From: Vagococcus vulneris
GTDB lineage: Bacteria > Bacillota > Bacilli > Lactobacillales > Vagococcaceae
NCBI RefSeq assembly: GCF_003950515.1
Contig: NZ_NGJS01000002.1
Location: forward strand, 241,534 to 305,533
DNA length: 64,000 nt
Direction: 5' to 3'
The notes under the pieces were generated by a model. It ran no database searches. It was not told the origin of the DNA and saw only the letters and a list, made by a program, of their open reading frames with translations. The position numbers were made by a program, and so were the translations under genes. Shown here in pieces: positions 20,329-30,566 of the stretch. How positions within the stretch are numbered: the stretch's first letter is position 1; each line of letters starts with the position of its first letter.

Positions 20329-20847
20329 ATGGGAATGACTGAAGTAGATACAACCAAAGTAGATAACAATCTAGGTATTATTTATGGAAGTGACAGCGCG
20401 CCTGTTACTATAATTGAATATATCAATTTACGTTGTCCGTATTGCAAACAATGGTGGGATGAAAGAAGTCCGTTAATTGATAAATACGTGGCAGAGGGTA
20501 AGGTTAAACAAGTAATCAAACTCTTTGATAAGGAAAAAGAATCCTTACAACGTGGTAATGTCATGCACCAGTATGTTCCAAACAATATGACAGCTAAAGA
20601 AGCTATCGCTAAAATCTATGATACACAAGACCAATGGGGAGATTTAAGTTTAGATGGTGTCGCTGAATTTGCAGTAAACAAATTAGGGCTTGATAGACAA
20701 CCTGAAACTGAAAGTATGACAAAAAAAATTGCTGAAGAGTGTAAAGAAAACGGAGTGTTTTTCATTCCGACAATGGTTATTAATGATCATGTTTTTGATC
20801 AAAAAATCTCTGATGAAGACTTAGTCTCTTTGTTAGAAAAAAAATAG
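20329..20847 (+). CDS. DsbA-like thioredoxin-fold protein (cytoplasmic)
   Basis: A 172-aa thioredoxin-fold protein with a CPYC active site in NLRCPYCKQWWDE, an inserted helical domain (about 65-125) and a cis-proline motif FIPTMV near residue 148. This layout is that of DsbA-type oxidoreductases, but there is no signal peptide, so it probably works in the cytoplasm. The start at 20329 (MGMTEV) has GAGG nine bases upstream; an ATG two codons earlier is only three bases from it. It lies directly behind clpP and shares its terminator. Substrate unknown. Confidence 0.82.
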   Translation: MGMTEVDTTKVDNNLGIIYGSDSAPVTIIEYINLRCPYCKQWWDERSPLIDKYVAEGKVKQVIKLFDKEKESLQRGNVMHQYVPNNMTAKEAIAKIYDTQDQWGDLSLDGVAEFAVNKLGLDRQPETESMTKKIAEECKENGVFFIPTMVINDHVFDQKISDEDLVSLLEKK

Positions 20848-20860
20848 TTTACTATATTTA

Positions 20861-20898
20861 AAAAGGTCGCAAAAGCTATCATCTTTTGCGACCTTTTT
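20861..20898. terminator. Bidirectional terminator between clpP unit and aco operon
   Basis: AAAAGGTCGCAAAAG pairs with CTTTTGCGACCTTTTT. Strong 15-bp stem with T runs on both strands, serving the convergent clpP-dsbA-like and acoABCL transcripts. Confidence 0.9.
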
Positions 20899-20923
20899 CT
20901 ATATTTTTTCCATATACTAATTT

Positions 20924-22129
20924 TTAAACTATTAAGGCATATGGATTTTCTAAATAATAAACAATATTTGCTAAGAATTCTGCCGCAGGTGTTCCATCAA
21001 TCACTTGATGGTCAAACGTCAGACTTAATGGCAATTCCGTAATCTCAGTCAATTCTCCATCGTTTGTCATTGTCAATTTATTATTTGATGATCCGATACC
21101 CAAAATGCCAATTTCAGGTGTATTTAAAATTGGTGTAAAGTACTCGACACCCAAATTACCAAGATTTGTTATTGTAAATGTTGAGCCAGTATATAAATCA
21201 CTTGGTAATGTTCCATCAACAGCTTTTGCTGTAACATCACTGAAATCATTGCCAATTTGAGTTAATGATTTATAATGCACGTCATTAAGAACCGGAACTA
21301 CTAACCCATCATCTACAGATACAGCTACACCAATATTCACCTTATCAACAACTGTTAATTCTTTTCCATCATACCAAGCATTCATCTCTGGGTGGTCAAC
21401 CAATGCTAATGCTGCAGCTTTAATAATTAGTGTGTTGATACTTAGCGCTTGGCGCTTAACTGAATCTCCAGCCTTTTCTTTTAATTCTTTTTTGAATAAT
21501 AATAAATCTGTAATATCTGCTTTACGTTGAATTGTTAACTGAGCCGTTTGTTGTAAACTCTGATGCATGCGTTGAGCTATCACTTTACGCATACCAGTTA
21601 ATCCGTCACCTGATGATACGGCTGCGGTTATTTCCTTTACTGCTGCCGGTACAAATCGATTGACATCCAAGCGAGTGATTCGTCCATTTCCACCTGTCCC
21701 AACAATATCAGCTAAATCATATCCTTTTTCCTTTGCAATTTTTCTGGCTAATGGTGTTGCAAAAATTCTATTATTTGAGTTCTCATTAGGAATAACTGGT
21801 GCCTTTTCTTTTTTTTCTGCAACCGTTGAAGCAGGAGTGGATACAACTTCAGCAACTGGTTGACTGCTGTTTGTGTCAGAAACAATTTCTCCAGCCTCGC
21901 CAACGTATCCGATTGGCGCTTTACAGGCTGCTTCACCGCCAGCCTCAACAGAAATTTTTAATAAAACTCCGTTAATCGGTGATTCAACATCATGTGTTAA
22001 TTTTTCAGAACTGATTGATACAACTGCTTCACCCTTTGCTACCTTATCGCCTACTTGTTTATACCATTGATCAACTGTTCCCTCTGTCATGGTCAATCCA
22101 AGTGTCGGCATGATTAATTCTTCTGCCAT
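20924..22129 (-). CDS. acoC: Acetoin dehydrogenase E2 component (dihydrolipoamide acetyltransferase)
   Basis: A 401-aa E2 subunit. It has an N-terminal lipoyl domain (about 1-76) with lipoylated K43 in SSEKLTHDVE, a hinge rich in Pro/Ala/Glu, a peripheral-subunit binding domain (about 116-152, FATPLARKIAKEKGYDLADI) and the catalytic acyltransferase domain ending in LTFDHQVIDGTPA (usual DHRxxDG with Q for R). It transfers the acetyl group from acetoin cleavage to CoA. Last gene of the acoL-A-B-C operon, 16 bases after acoB. Confidence 0.93.
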   Translation of the reverse strand: MAEELIMPTLGLTMTEGTVDQWYKQVGDKVAKGEAVVSISSEKLTHDVESPINGVLLKISVEAGGEAACKAPIGYVGEAGEIVSDTNSSQPVAEVVSTPASTVAEKKEKAPVIPNENSNNRIFATPLARKIAKEKGYDLADIVGTGGNGRITRLDVNRFVPAAVKEITAAVSSGDGLTGMRKVIAQRMHQSLQQTAQLTIQRKADITDLLLFKKELKEKAGDSVKRQALSINTLIIKAAALALVDHPEMNAWYDGKELTVVDKVNIGVAVSVDDGLVVPVLNDVHYKSLTQIGNDFSDVTAKAVDGTLPSDLYTGSTFTITNLGNLGVEYFTPILNTPEIGILGIGSSNNKLTMTNDGELTEITELPLSLTFDHQVIDGTPAAEFLANIVYYLENPYALIV

Positions 22130-22145
22130 TATTATTCACCTACCT

Positions 22146-23168
22146 TTATTTTAAGTCATCTATTAATTCTGCAGCTTCTGCGAGTACTTTATCTTTATTC
22201 GGTAAATACAAAGCTTCTAAATTACTTGCAAACGGAACTGGTGTGTTTGGTGCACAAACAGTTTTAATTGGACCATCCAAGTAATCAAATGCTTTATTTC
22301 CGACAACTGATGCAATATCCGTTGCAGTATTGTTATGCGGATTAGCCTCATCGATAACGATTAATCGTCCTGTTTTCTTAACAGATTCAATAATCGTTTC
22401 TTGATCCCAAGGAGCTACTGTGATTAAATCAATCACTTCTACTGACACATTAGACTTAGCTAGCTCTTCTGCGACATCTAATGCAACGTAAAGCATTTTG
22501 CCGATTGTCACGATTGTTAAATCAGATCCCTCACGTTTTACTTTTGCTTTACCGATTTCAACTTTATAGTATTCTTCTGGTACTTCACCTTTAATACCAT
22601 AAAGTGTCTTATCTTCTGAAAAAATCACAACATTATCATCTTCAATAGCAGAAAGTAATAAACCTTTAGCATCATAAGGATTAGATGGTACAACAACTTT
22701 CATTCCTGGAATAGAACCAAAAATTCCATAATAAGAACCAGAGTGCTGTGCTGCCGCTGAAGCCCCTGCACCGTGTGTTGTTCTTACTGTCATCGGAATA
22801 GATGCTTTCCCGCCAAACATATACTGCATTTTAGATCCTTGCGTCAGCAAAGTATCAAAACAAAATCCAATGAAATCATTAAACATTAATTCGGGAACAG
22901 GACGCAGACCTGTTGCAGCCGCTCCAACAGACGCTCCCATATATCCCATCTCAGAAATCGGGGTATCAATCACTCGTTCCCGACCGTGTTTTTCTACTAA
23001 TCCTTTAGTAACACCAAATACTCCGCCCCATGCTCCTTCACCGTCAAGATGATCAACTAAAGCGCCACCTGCAATATCTTCTCCAAGTAAAATGACACGA
23101 TCATCACGTTCCATTGCTATATCTAAACCTTCATTAATTGCCTGCATAAATGTTGCTGTTCTAGTCAT
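22146..23168 (-). CDS. acoB: Acetoin dehydrogenase E1 beta subunit
   Basis: A 340-aa transketolase-like subunit forming the thiamine diphosphate site together with AcoA. Pyrimidine-binding domain (about 4-180, with VILLGEDIAGG and MGYMGASVGAAATGLRPVPE) then the C-terminal transketolase domain (about 200-325). It follows acoA by 28 bases. The 2-oxo-acid dehydrogenase E1 families are close relatives; the acetoin assignment rests on operon content with acoR and sigma-54 control. Confidence 0.93.
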   Translation of the reverse strand: MTRTATFMQAINEGLDIAMERDDRVILLGEDIAGGALVDHLDGEGAWGGVFGVTKGLVEKHGRERVIDTPISEMGYMGASVGAAATGLRPVPELMFNDFIGFCFDTLLTQGSKMQYMFGGKASIPMTVRTTHGAGASAAAQHSGSYYGIFGSIPGMKVVVPSNPYDAKGLLLSAIEDDNVVIFSEDKTLYGIKGEVPEEYYKVEIGKAKVKREGSDLTIVTIGKMLYVALDVAEELAKSNVSVEVIDLITVAPWDQETIIESVKKTGRLIVIDEANPHNNTATDIASVVGNKAFDYLDGPIKTVCAPNTPVPFASNLEALYLPNKDKVLAEAAELIDDLK

Positions 23169-23196
23169 TCTAAATCACTCCTTTTCTGTTTCTTTT

Positions 23197-24165
23197 TTAA
23201 TATGATACATCTTCGTAAAGTGCTTCTGGATTTGGTTGTGGGCTTTCTTGAGCAAACTTCACAGCTGCTTCCACATCAGCAATCGATTGATTTTCAATCT
23301 CATCTGCTTTTTTAACACTCAGCCATTTATTCTTAATAGCTTCATCTCTAAAATGAGAGATATTATCAAATTCCCGTAATTCTTTTTCAAAATCACCATG
23401 ATCACCTTTATATTTTTGTTCGTCACCTTCGAAATGTCCATAATTACGATACGTTACACATTCAATCAATGTTGGTCCTTCACCGTTACGAGCACGATCA
23501 ATTGCTTTGCCCGCTGCTTCATACACTGCTACTAAATCTTTACCATCAACACGTTCTCCTGGAATTCCGTATGCTGCACTGCGTTCCGCAATTGTTTTTG
23601 ATCCTGATGAATACCATTGAGGTGTAGCTTCTGCAAAATGGTTATTCTCACAAACAAAGACAACTGGTAAATCCCATATAGCTGCCATATTTATACCTTC
23701 ATGGAAAGTCCCCTCATTCGCAGCACCGTCACCAAAGAAACAAATCGCAACATCATCCGTTTTTAAATATTTATTTCTTAAACCCGCACCAACTGCAATC
23801 GGAAAGCCGCCACCAACCATACCATTAGCCCCTAACATTCCTTTGCCAACATCTGCAATATGCATAGAACCCCCCTTACCTTTATTTAAACCAGTTGCTT
23901 TACCAAAAATTTCTGCCATCATACCATTTAAATCGCAACCTTTTGCGATGCAATGCCCATGACCTCTATGCGTTGAAGTAATATAGTCTTTATCTGTTAA
24001 ATGAGCACAAACACCTGTTGCAACAGCTTCTTCTCCTGCATATAAATGAACAAATCCTGGAATTTCACCTCGAGTAAAAATACGATGTACCTCATCCTCA
24101 AAATTACGAATGTCATGCATTGTCTGATAAATCCACTCTGCTTTTTGTTTTGTCATCTTTTCCAT
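23197..24165 (-). CDS. acoA: Acetoin dehydrogenase E1 alpha subunit
   Basis: A 322-aa thiamine diphosphate-dependent subunit that cleaves acetoin to acetaldehyde and an acetyl unit. The ThDP motif runs from FFGDGAANEGTFHEG to the paired asparagines of CENNHFAEATP (about residues 145-180); STHRGHGH near residue 65 is also typical. The ATG at 24165 has AAGGAGG seven bases upstream. It follows acoL by 19 bases. Confidence 0.94.
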   Translation of the reverse strand: MEKMTKQKAEWIYQTMHDIRNFEDEVHRIFTRGEIPGFVHLYAGEEAVATGVCAHLTDKDYITSTHRGHGHCIAKGCDLNGMMAEIFGKATGLNKGKGGSMHIADVGKGMLGANGMVGGGFPIAVGAGLRNKYLKTDDVAICFFGDGAANEGTFHEGINMAAIWDLPVVFVCENNHFAEATPQWYSSGSKTIAERSAAYGIPGERVDGKDLVAVYEAAGKAIDRARNGEGPTLIECVTYRNYGHFEGDEQKYKGDHGDFEKELREFDNISHFRDEAIKNKWLSVKKADEIENQSIADVEAAVKFAQESPQPNPEALYEDVSY

Positions 24166-24184
24166 GGTAATTCCTCCTTAATTT

Positions 24185-25516
24185 TTATAACATACCGTTA
24201 GCTAACTCACCCATCATTTCCGACAATGTAGGATGTGCAAACGTCATTTTTTCTATTTCTTCTAAGCAGCCCTCTGAGTTCTTCACTGCTAGCAGTGTAT
24301 GAATTAACTCTGTCGCATTTTCTCCCACAATAACAGCACCAAGTATTTCATGATATTTATGCTCAGAAATAATTTTAATAAAACCTTCTGTTGCATTTCC
24401 TGAAATAGCTCGTCCGTTTGATGAATAAGGAATTTGCGAAACAAGTACATCATATCCTTGTAACTTTGCTTCTTCTTCTGATAGACCAAAACTTGCTATT
24501 TCAGGATGAGTATAAACACATCTTGGTATATCTTTATTTTTTAATGAATCTTCTTTTTTGCCAAACATGTGGCGTACTGCCTTAACTCCTTCTTTACTAG
24601 CTGCATGTGCCAACATATAACTATCAATAATATCGCCTACTGCATAAATTGTTGCTATTGATGTTTGATAAAAACGGTTAACATCAACAAACCGTTGATT
24701 CTCGGTCAGTTCAAGTGATAAAGCTTTAGGTAAAGTCAAATCAGCATGTCGTCCTGTCACTACAAGAAGTTCATCATGTGAAATAGTCTGATCAGCTAGT
24801 ACAATACTGCTCTTTTGAACTTTTTTTATTACAGCTGCTTCAATTACATTTACTTGTTTTTTTGTCAGCTTTTGTTTAATCAGTTCTCTAGCACTAGGAT
24901 CCTCTGTCGCTAAAATATCTGAGGCTGCTTCAATTATAGTTACACTCACTCCTAATGGTGCCATTGCAAATGCTAACTCTATACCTATTACTCCCCCACC
25001 GATTATTGTCAATTTTTTCGGTAAAGACTCTAAGGAAAAGAAAGTATCTGTTGTGAGAAAATGTTGTTCTGACAATCCGTCAATTGGTGGAACAAAAGGA
25101 CTGCTGCCTGTTGCCAATAATACAAATTCTGTTTCATATATCTGTTGGTTAACTTTAATTTGTTTTGGACTGATAATCTCAGCCTCTCCTTCAATAAAAT
25201 CTATTTTATTTTGTTTGAACAAATAATTAATCCCTTGCTGCAATTGACTGACAACTGCATTTTTTCGTGAAACAAGTTTAGAAAAATCAATTGATGATAC
25301 TGTTGAATTGATACCAAATAAATCAGCTTCTGCAAACTGCTCTATCCAACTAGCATGTTTTAAATAAGCTTTTGAAGGAATACATCCAACATTTAGACAT
25401 GTCCCACCGATTAAGTTTTTTTCAATAACTGCAACATGTTTACCAAGCTTGGCCGCCTCTACAGCTGCCACATAACCGCCAGGACCTGCACCGATAATTA
25501 TTAAATCATATGACAT
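24185..25516 (-). CDS. acoL: Acetoin dehydrogenase E3, dihydrolipoamide dehydrogenase
   Basis: A 443-aa FAD/NAD flavoprotein reoxidising the lipoyl arm of AcoC. FAD motif GAGPGGYVAA, redox pair C40/C45 in GGTCLNVGCIPSKA, NAD motif GGGVIGIELA, second FAD motif YAVGDI, and the C-terminal dimer motif AHPTLSEMM with the active-site histidine. It lacks the N-terminal lipoyl domain found in some E3 proteins. Unlike the usual acoABCL order it is the first gene, directly downstream of the sigma-54 promoter. Confidence 0.94.
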   Translation of the reverse strand: MSYDLIIIGAGPGGYVAAVEAAKLGKHVAVIEKNLIGGTCLNVGCIPSKAYLKHASWIEQFAEADLFGINSTVSSIDFSKLVSRKNAVVSQLQQGINYLFKQNKIDFIEGEAEIISPKQIKVNQQIYETEFVLLATGSSPFVPPIDGLSEQHFLTTDTFFSLESLPKKLTIIGGGVIGIELAFAMAPLGVSVTIIEAASDILATEDPSARELIKQKLTKKQVNVIEAAVIKKVQKSSIVLADQTISHDELLVVTGRHADLTLPKALSLELTENQRFVDVNRFYQTSIATIYAVGDIIDSYMLAHAASKEGVKAVRHMFGKKEDSLKNKDIPRCVYTHPEIASFGLSEEEAKLQGYDVLVSQIPYSSNGRAISGNATEGFIKIISEHKYHEILGAVIVGENATELIHTLLAVKNSEGCLEEIEKMTFAHPTLSEMMGELANGML

Positions 25517-25553
25517 CTTTTCACCTTCCTTTTTATTCTGTCACTTTCTTATA

Positions 25554-25569
25554 AGCAACTATCATGCCA
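25554..25569 (-). promoter_or_regulatory. Sigma-54 (-24/-12) promoter of the aco operon
   Basis: On the minus strand TGGCATGATAGTTGCT fits the consensus TGGCAYRNNNNTTGCW exactly, including spacing. It lies 38 bases upstream of the acoL ATG. The same window carries rpoN and an AcoR-type activator. Confidence 0.85.
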
Positions 25570-25588
25570 GAATTAAAAATTCTCTTAA

Positions 25589-25602
25589 TGAAAGGGTTTT
25601 CA
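25589..25602. promoter_or_regulatory. Candidate CcpA (cre) site upstream of aco
   Basis: TGAAAGGGTTTTCA resembles the cre consensus TGWAANCGNTNWCA with one mismatch in the central CG. Its place next to the -24 element would suit catabolite repression of acetoin use. Tentative. Confidence 0.4.
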
Positions 25603-25640
25603 AATTATTGATAATAATAAACGAGACAATTTAGGACATT

Positions 25641-25653
25641 TTTGTTGCAACAG
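25641..25653. promoter_or_regulatory. Candidate AcoR upstream activating site
   Basis: TTTGTTGCAACAG contains the perfect 10-base palindrome TGTTGCAACA, centred about 85 bases upstream of the -12/-24 element, the distance expected for an enhancer-binding protein. Assignment to AcoR is inference. Confidence 0.35.
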
Positions 25654-25679
25654 TTATTTTTGGGTTTTTCACAAAAAAA

Positions 25680-25728
25680 ACACACTTAACATAGTATTCG
25701 TAAAGAAATATGTTAAGTGTGTTTTTAT
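25680..25728. terminator. Terminator of acoR
   Basis: AAACACACTTAACATA pairs with TATGTTAAGTGTGTTT, a 16-bp stem with T runs on both sides. It begins 14 bases past the acoR stop. Confidence 0.88.
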
Positions 25729-25742
25729 AAATTTAGATATGT

Positions 25743-27554
25743 TTAAAAAACAATATGGTATTTATCAATTTTTCGATACAATGTGCTTCTTGCCATATTT
25801 AATTGTTTAGCAGTCTTAGTAATATGATAATTATTTTCTTTTAGTACAAACTCGATTTGGCTTTTCTCAGAAACTATCGCCCGATCGATATCTAAAAGCT
25901 GTTCGTTTTGGAGTTCTCTTACAGCACCTTGCAGCATAAGCTGCTGTATTTGAAATTTGCTTGGCTCGGTTATCGGATAAAACAAATGCACACGTTCTAA
26001 AAAGTTCATGAATTCCCGAATATTGCCCGGCCAATGGTAATTTAAGGCTTCTTCAAGTAAAAGTGATTTCCACTTAGGCGTCCACTTATTTTTTTTACAA
26101 AAATGCTCTATTAATACTTCAATATCTTCGGGGCGCTCCCTTAATGCTGGCAGTGTTAAAGGCAATACATAAATTCTATAAAATAAATCTTCTCGAAACT
26201 TTCCAGCTGCTACTAATTCTTTTAGATTTTTATTACTTGCTGTCACAAGTCGAAAATTCACTGTATAAAAATCGGTTGAGCCAACCGGATGCACTATTTT
26301 TTCTTCCAATACACGAAGTAAAGCTACTTGCATTCTTGATGACATACTGTCTATTTCATCAAGAAATAATGTGCCACCATCTGCTTGTCTAATTTTACCT
26401 TGATACCCTGCTTTACTGGCACCCGTAAATGCCCCGGAAGCATAACCGAAAAGTTCGCTTTCTAGAAGCGAATCATTGAATGCACCACAATTTAAGGTTA
26501 TTAGTGGGGCATTTTTTACAAGACTATTGTAATGTATCGTTTTTGCCGATACCTCTTTTCCACTCCCAGTTTCGCCATAAATATGAATCGGTAATTTTGA
26601 TTCTGCTGATTTTAACAATTGACTAAGATATTTTTGGTATTTCACATTTTTTGAATGTATACCAAAAGATACATACTCTTTTGCTGCTAAATGATTTGTC
26701 AACAATATCTGATAGAAATAACCAACAATAGTATCTTCGTTTTTTAAAGGTGTCACAGAATAGTCGCCTACTAATTTCATCTTTTGTTCGAAACTTGAGC
26801 TCTTTTTCATGTACCACTCGCTGATTTTTTGATCCCAATCATCAGATATTGAGATAATTTCTCTTTTTTCATTACAAATCATCCCACTGATATATTCAGT
26901 TTTTAAACAATCTTTTAACTTACTCTCTTGATTCTTTTGTTCCTTTATTAATAATTTGTCGTGAATATTTTTGGCAGTCATTTCTAGTGCCAGCAAAGTT
27001 AGTGAACTATCCTCTTGATTTTCTGGCGTAGATACATTCAAGCATGCAATTATATCATTTTTTTCATCAATAATCGGTACTGCTTGACAAGTAAACGGAT
27101 GAGATGCGCGCGAAAAATGTTCATACTCTGTAACAATCGATGACTCTCCTGTCCGTAAGCTAATACCTATAGCATTTGTCCCAACAGCTTTTTCAGTCCA
27201 AACACTGCCATTATAAAACCGAATATTATTTGCCAACGTTTTCGTTTCATGATGACCGTCACGCCATACAATAACACCATTTTGATCAGTTAAAATAAAA
27301 ATTGGTTTTGCCACTCTAAAATAATCCTGATATCGATTTACTTCATATTTGACCAACTCAATAATATGAGCTAAATCATGTCTTACATTATTAAGACGAT
27401 TTAATGAAATTCGTTCAATACCTTCCTCTGCGTACGGGTTTACATTATTATTTAAGCAATACTTCCATGAATCTGCAACTTGAAAAGATATATCAATTTT
27501 ATCTAATTGATTATAATTTACATAGTTTAACCATGTATCCTTTGTTACTCTCAT
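25743..27554 (-). CDS. acoR: Sigma-54 dependent transcriptional activator AcoR
   Basis: A 603-aa enhancer-binding protein. The N-terminal GAF-type sensory region covers about 60-210; a short middle linker precedes the AAA+ domain (about 295-525) with Walker A GETGSGKEVS, the sigma-54 contact loop GAFTGA in FGYASGAFTGASK, and Walker B GTLFLDEIDSM; a Fis-type helix-turn-helix ends the protein (NYHITKTAKQLNMARSTLYR). Gene order, same orientation upstream of acoL, and the sigma-54 promoter between them support control of the aco operon. The ligand is presumably acetoin, by homology. Confidence 0.92.
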   Translation of the reverse strand: MRVTKDTWLNYVNYNQLDKIDISFQVADSWKYCLNNNVNPYAEEGIERISLNRLNNVRHDLAHIIELVKYEVNRYQDYFRVAKPIFILTDQNGVIVWRDGHHETKTLANNIRFYNGSVWTEKAVGTNAIGISLRTGESSIVTEYEHFSRASHPFTCQAVPIIDEKNDIIACLNVSTPENQEDSSLTLLALEMTAKNIHDKLLIKEQKNQESKLKDCLKTEYISGMICNEKREIISISDDWDQKISEWYMKKSSSFEQKMKLVGDYSVTPLKNEDTIVGYFYQILLTNHLAAKEYVSFGIHSKNVKYQKYLSQLLKSAESKLPIHIYGETGSGKEVSAKTIHYNSLVKNAPLITLNCGAFNDSLLESELFGYASGAFTGASKAGYQGKIRQADGGTLFLDEIDSMSSRMQVALLRVLEEKIVHPVGSTDFYTVNFRLVTASNKNLKELVAAGKFREDLFYRIYVLPLTLPALRERPEDIEVLIEHFCKKNKWTPKWKSLLLEEALNYHWPGNIREFMNFLERVHLFYPITEPSKFQIQQLMLQGAVRELQNEQLLDIDRAIVSEKSQIEFVLKENNYHITKTAKQLNMARSTLYRKIDKYHIVF

Positions 27555-27608
27555 AATAGCCCCCCATTTCTATTAATTTCATTATATCAGGTTTTTAAAT
27601 AAACTAAA

Positions 27609-27641
27609 TAATCTCTCTACTTTTTTATAGTAGAGAGATTA
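27609..27641 (-). terminator. Terminator of the rapZ-yvcK-whiA operon
   Basis: TAATCTCTCTAC pairs with GTAGAGAGATTA. On the minus strand it is followed by an AT-rich stretch (TTTAGTTTATTT). Confidence 0.7.
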
Positions 27642-27651
27642 CTCAAGTATT

Positions 27652-28578
27652 TTAAACATTTAAATTTTCAGCAAATTCATTAATTTTACGCATTCGATGA
27701 TTTATTCCAGATTTTGAAATCGGTCCTGAAGGAAGCATTTCACCTAACTCTTTCAAACTAATTTCAGGATGTTCCACACGCAGCACGGCAACTTCTCTTA
27801 ATTTATCTGGTAAAGCATCCAAACCGGCAGTTTTTTCAATTAATTCAATATTTTCTATTTGACGTTTGGCTGCATCTGCTGTTTTATTCATATTAGCATT
27901 TTCACAATTCATTAAACGATTCACTGAATTCCTTAAGTCTCGAACAATTCTTACATCTTCAAATTTCAGCATCGCATTGGTTGCGCCAATTAAAACTAAA
28001 AAATCAGCAATTTCCTCTGCACCTTTTAAGTAAGTGATAAACCCATTACGCCTCTCTGAAATCCGACCGTTTAATCCATAGAATTTCAACATGTCGCATA
28101 GATCAAGGCACTGGTCTTCATACATTGAATAAATTTCAAGATGATAACGACTTGTTTCTGGATTATTGACTGAACCGCCTGCTAAAAATGCACCACGTAA
28201 ATAAGAACGCATCTTCTGCTCATTTCCCATAATTGAGGGGCTTACACGTGTATTAAACATTAAATGATCCATAATCTCCAAATCAGTTAACACATACTGC
28301 GTTTCTTGTTTTAAGCGGACAATATAAACATTATTCTTTTTTAATTTCATTTTACGACGAACTAACAGCTCACTGTTTACTTGATAATGATCTTTCAACA
28401 ATGTATAAATCCGTCTCGCTATTGCGGCATTTTCAGTTTGGATATTTAAAACAAACTGACGGTTTACCAGCGTCACTGCACCATTCATACGAATTAAGGC
28501 GGCTAATTCAGCCTTGGCATGCTCTTTATGAACTTCAAGTGTGGTCAGTTCTTTTTTTACATCGGATGCAAAAGACAT
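27652..28578 (-). CDS. whiA: WhiA, sporulation/cell-division regulator homologue
   Basis: A 308-aa DNA-binding protein with an N-terminal domain related to LAGLIDADG endonucleases (about 1-200, without apparent nuclease function) and a C-terminal helix-turn-helix (about 225-300, [20 protein letters not shown]). In non-sporulating Firmicutes it affects division and nucleoid behaviour. The start at ATG 28578 is preceded by AGGGAG; a GTG one codon earlier is also possible. It follows yvcK by 20 bases in the conserved rapZ-yvcK-whiA operon. Confidence 0.93.
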   Translation of the reverse strand: MSFASDVKKELTTLEVHKEHAKAELAALIRMNGAVTLVNRQFVLNIQTENAAIARRIYTLLKDHYQVNSELLVRRKMKLKKNNVYIVRLKQETQYVLTDLEIMDHLMFNTRVSPSIMGNEQKMRSYLRGAFLAGGSVNNPETSRYHLEIYSMYEDQCLDLCDMLKFYGLNGRISERRNGFITYLKGAEEIADFLVLIGATNAMLKFEDVRIVRDLRNSVNRLMNCENANMNKTADAAKRQIENIELIEKTAGLDALPDKLREVAVLRVEHPEISLKELGEMLPSGPISKSGINHRMRKINEFAENLNV

Positions 28579-28598
28579 CACTGACTCGCTCCCTTACT

Positions 28599-29591
28599 TT
28601 AATATTTTGCTCCAAAAACTAAACGAAAAATTTCATCAACAACTTTATCACCATCATGAAAAACTCCGCCATCACGTAACTCTAAGAAGTCCGCAGAAAT
28701 AACGCGACAGCCTTCTTCTCTCAATCCTTGAAAATCATGGCTGACTTGTACGAGATATTCATCATATATATCAAAATCCATATATCCATCAGGAATCGGT
28801 TCAGTATTGACTAAAACAGTATCAACAAATTTTGTTTTAAGTTGACGATGAAGAACTTTGATATGGTCAGCATCAGAAAATTGTTCGGTCTCACCTTTTT
28901 GAGTCATTATATTACATATATACACAACTTCTGCTGGACTATTAATAATAGCCTCTCCTAGTTTAGGTATCATCAGATTTGGTAGAATGCTCGTATACAA
29001 GCTGCCAGGACCAAGTACTATCATATCTGCATTTTCAATAGCCGAAACAACTTTTCGAGAAGGTTCAACTGGTTCATTATTTGCAGAATTAGTCACATAA
29101 ACATAATCAATATTTTTACGTGCTTTCGCTATCGATGATTCTCCTGACATTGTTGTACCATCATCAAATTTAGCATGCAACGTCAACGATTGTTCTGCGG
29201 CCGGATAAATGTGACCGGACACATGCATAAATTTTGCTAAAAGTTGAATTGCTTCGTATGTACTATTTCTCATTTCTGAAAGCGCAGCAATAATTAAATT
29301 ACCGATAGTATGATTAGCAAGAAAATCATCTTCTTTTTTAAATCGGTATTGAAAAATATCTTCCACAAGTTGTGGCATATCAGACAACGACACTAAAACA
29401 TTTCTTAGATCACCTGGCGGACTCATCTTAACACTTTCTAACAATTGACCGCTGCTGCCACCATCATCTGCTACTGTAACAATTGCTGTAATATCAGCAC
29501 TTTGATTACGTAGTGCTTTAAGGATAACCGGCAACCCTGTTCCACCACCGATAACAACAATCTTTGGTTTTCGAATTCGATATGTCTTCAT
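28599..29591 (-). CDS. yvcK: YvcK/GlmR family gluconeogenesis factor
   Basis: A 330-aa CofD-like protein (UPF0052) needed for growth on gluconeogenic carbon and for cell shape in relatives; binds UDP-sugars and regulates GlmS in Bacillus. The N-terminal nucleotide fold is [16 protein letters not shown], followed by [12 protein letters not shown] and [12 protein letters not shown]; a central [13 protein letters not shown] is diagnostic. Its start overlaps the rapZ stop by four bases (ATGA-type coupling). Confidence 0.94.
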   Translation of the reverse strand: MKTYRIRKPKIVVIGGGTGLPVILKALRNQSADITAIVTVADDGGSSGQLLESVKMSPPGDLRNVLVSLSDMPQLVEDIFQYRFKKEDDFLANHTIGNLIIAALSEMRNSTYEAIQLLAKFMHVSGHIYPAAEQSLTLHAKFDDGTTMSGESSIAKARKNIDYVYVTNSANNEPVEPSRKVVSAIENADMIVLGPGSLYTSILPNLMIPKLGEAIINSPAEVVYICNIMTQKGETEQFSDADHIKVLHRQLKTKFVDTVLVNTEPIPDGYMDFDIYDEYLVQVSHDFQGLREEGCRVISADFLELRDGGVFHDGDKVVDEIFRLVFGAKY

Positions 29592-30493
29592 GAGCGATTG
29601 ACCGTTTCTTTCCGCTTACCAATATCTCGATGGGTTATATTGGTGACATAATCTTGAGAAATTCGTTTACCTAATCGCTCGGTCAACGCAACCGAACGAT
29701 GTTGGCCACCGGTACACCCTATCGCAATTGTTAAACTCATTTTTCCTTCATTAATATATCCTGGCAAAATACTTAAAATAAGCTCTTCATATTTCTGATA
29801 AAAATCTTCTGTCATATCTGAAGCCATCACGTAATCATATACTGGTTTATCTTTTCCTGTTAATGGACGTAATTCAGGTACATAATGTGGATTTGGTAAA
29901 AATCGAACGTCCATAACAATATCTGCATCTATCGGCAACCCATATTTAAATCCAAAAGACACCATTTGGACACGGAAAGTCGATTCAACCGTCGCTGTAA
30001 AACTTGTCATTATTTTTTCACGCAATTGTCTCGGTGCTAAATTAGTCGTATCAATCACTAGCTGGGACTCTGCTTTTAATTCTTTTAATAATTCACGTTC
30101 TTTTTGAATACCCTCCGTGACTAATCCATCCATTGCTAGAGGATGTGAACGACGAGTCTCCTTATATCTTGAAACAAGTTCCTTATCTGAAGCATCTAAA
30201 AACATAATCGTCGTATCAACTAATTTGGTATTTTCTAATTCAATCAGCATGCTCTGAATTTCTTCAAAAAAAGCACGTGAGCGCAAGTCAATCACTAAAG
30301 CGATTTTTGTGATTTTTCCAGATTCTTTAATAAGTTCCCAAAATTTAGGTATTAAACTTGGAGGCAAGTTATCAATACAGAAAAATCCCATATCTTCAAA
30401 GCTTTGAATCGCTACTGTTTTTCCAGCACCGCTCATTCCAGTGATAATTACAAGCTGCAGACTATCTATTTTTTTTTCTGACACTGTCATCAC
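29588..30493 (-). CDS. rapZ: RapZ/YvcJ nucleotide-binding protein
   Basis: A P-loop protein of about 295-301 aa that in E. coli directs small-RNA decay controlling GlmS and in Firmicutes is linked to competence and cell-wall metabolism. Walker A is [16 protein letters not shown]; the C-terminal half has [15 protein letters not shown]. The start is ambiguous: GGAG lies immediately before GTG-ATG at 30493-30488, and a GTG four codons further in (reading VSEKK) is better spaced. First gene of the operon with yvcK and whiA. Confidence 0.92.
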   Translation of the reverse strand: MMTVSEKKIDSLQLVIITGMSGAGKTVAIQSFEDMGFFCIDNLPPSLIPKFWELIKESGKITKIALVIDLRSRAFFEEIQSMLIELENTKLVDTTIMFLDASDKELVSRYKETRRSHPLAMDGLVTEGIQKERELLKELKAESQLVIDTTNLAPRQLREKIMTSFTATVESTFRVQMVSFGFKYGLPIDADIVMDVRFLPNPHYVPELRPLTGKDKPVYDYVMASDMTEDFYQKYEELILSILPGYINEGKMSLTIAIGCTGGQHRSVALTERLGKRISQDYVTNITHRDIGKRKETVNRS

Positions 30494-30566
30494 TCCTTCT
30501 ACATTAACTTAATTATTATAACATACCCGGCGTGTCATGAATACATGTATCTTTTTTCTAAAGTAA

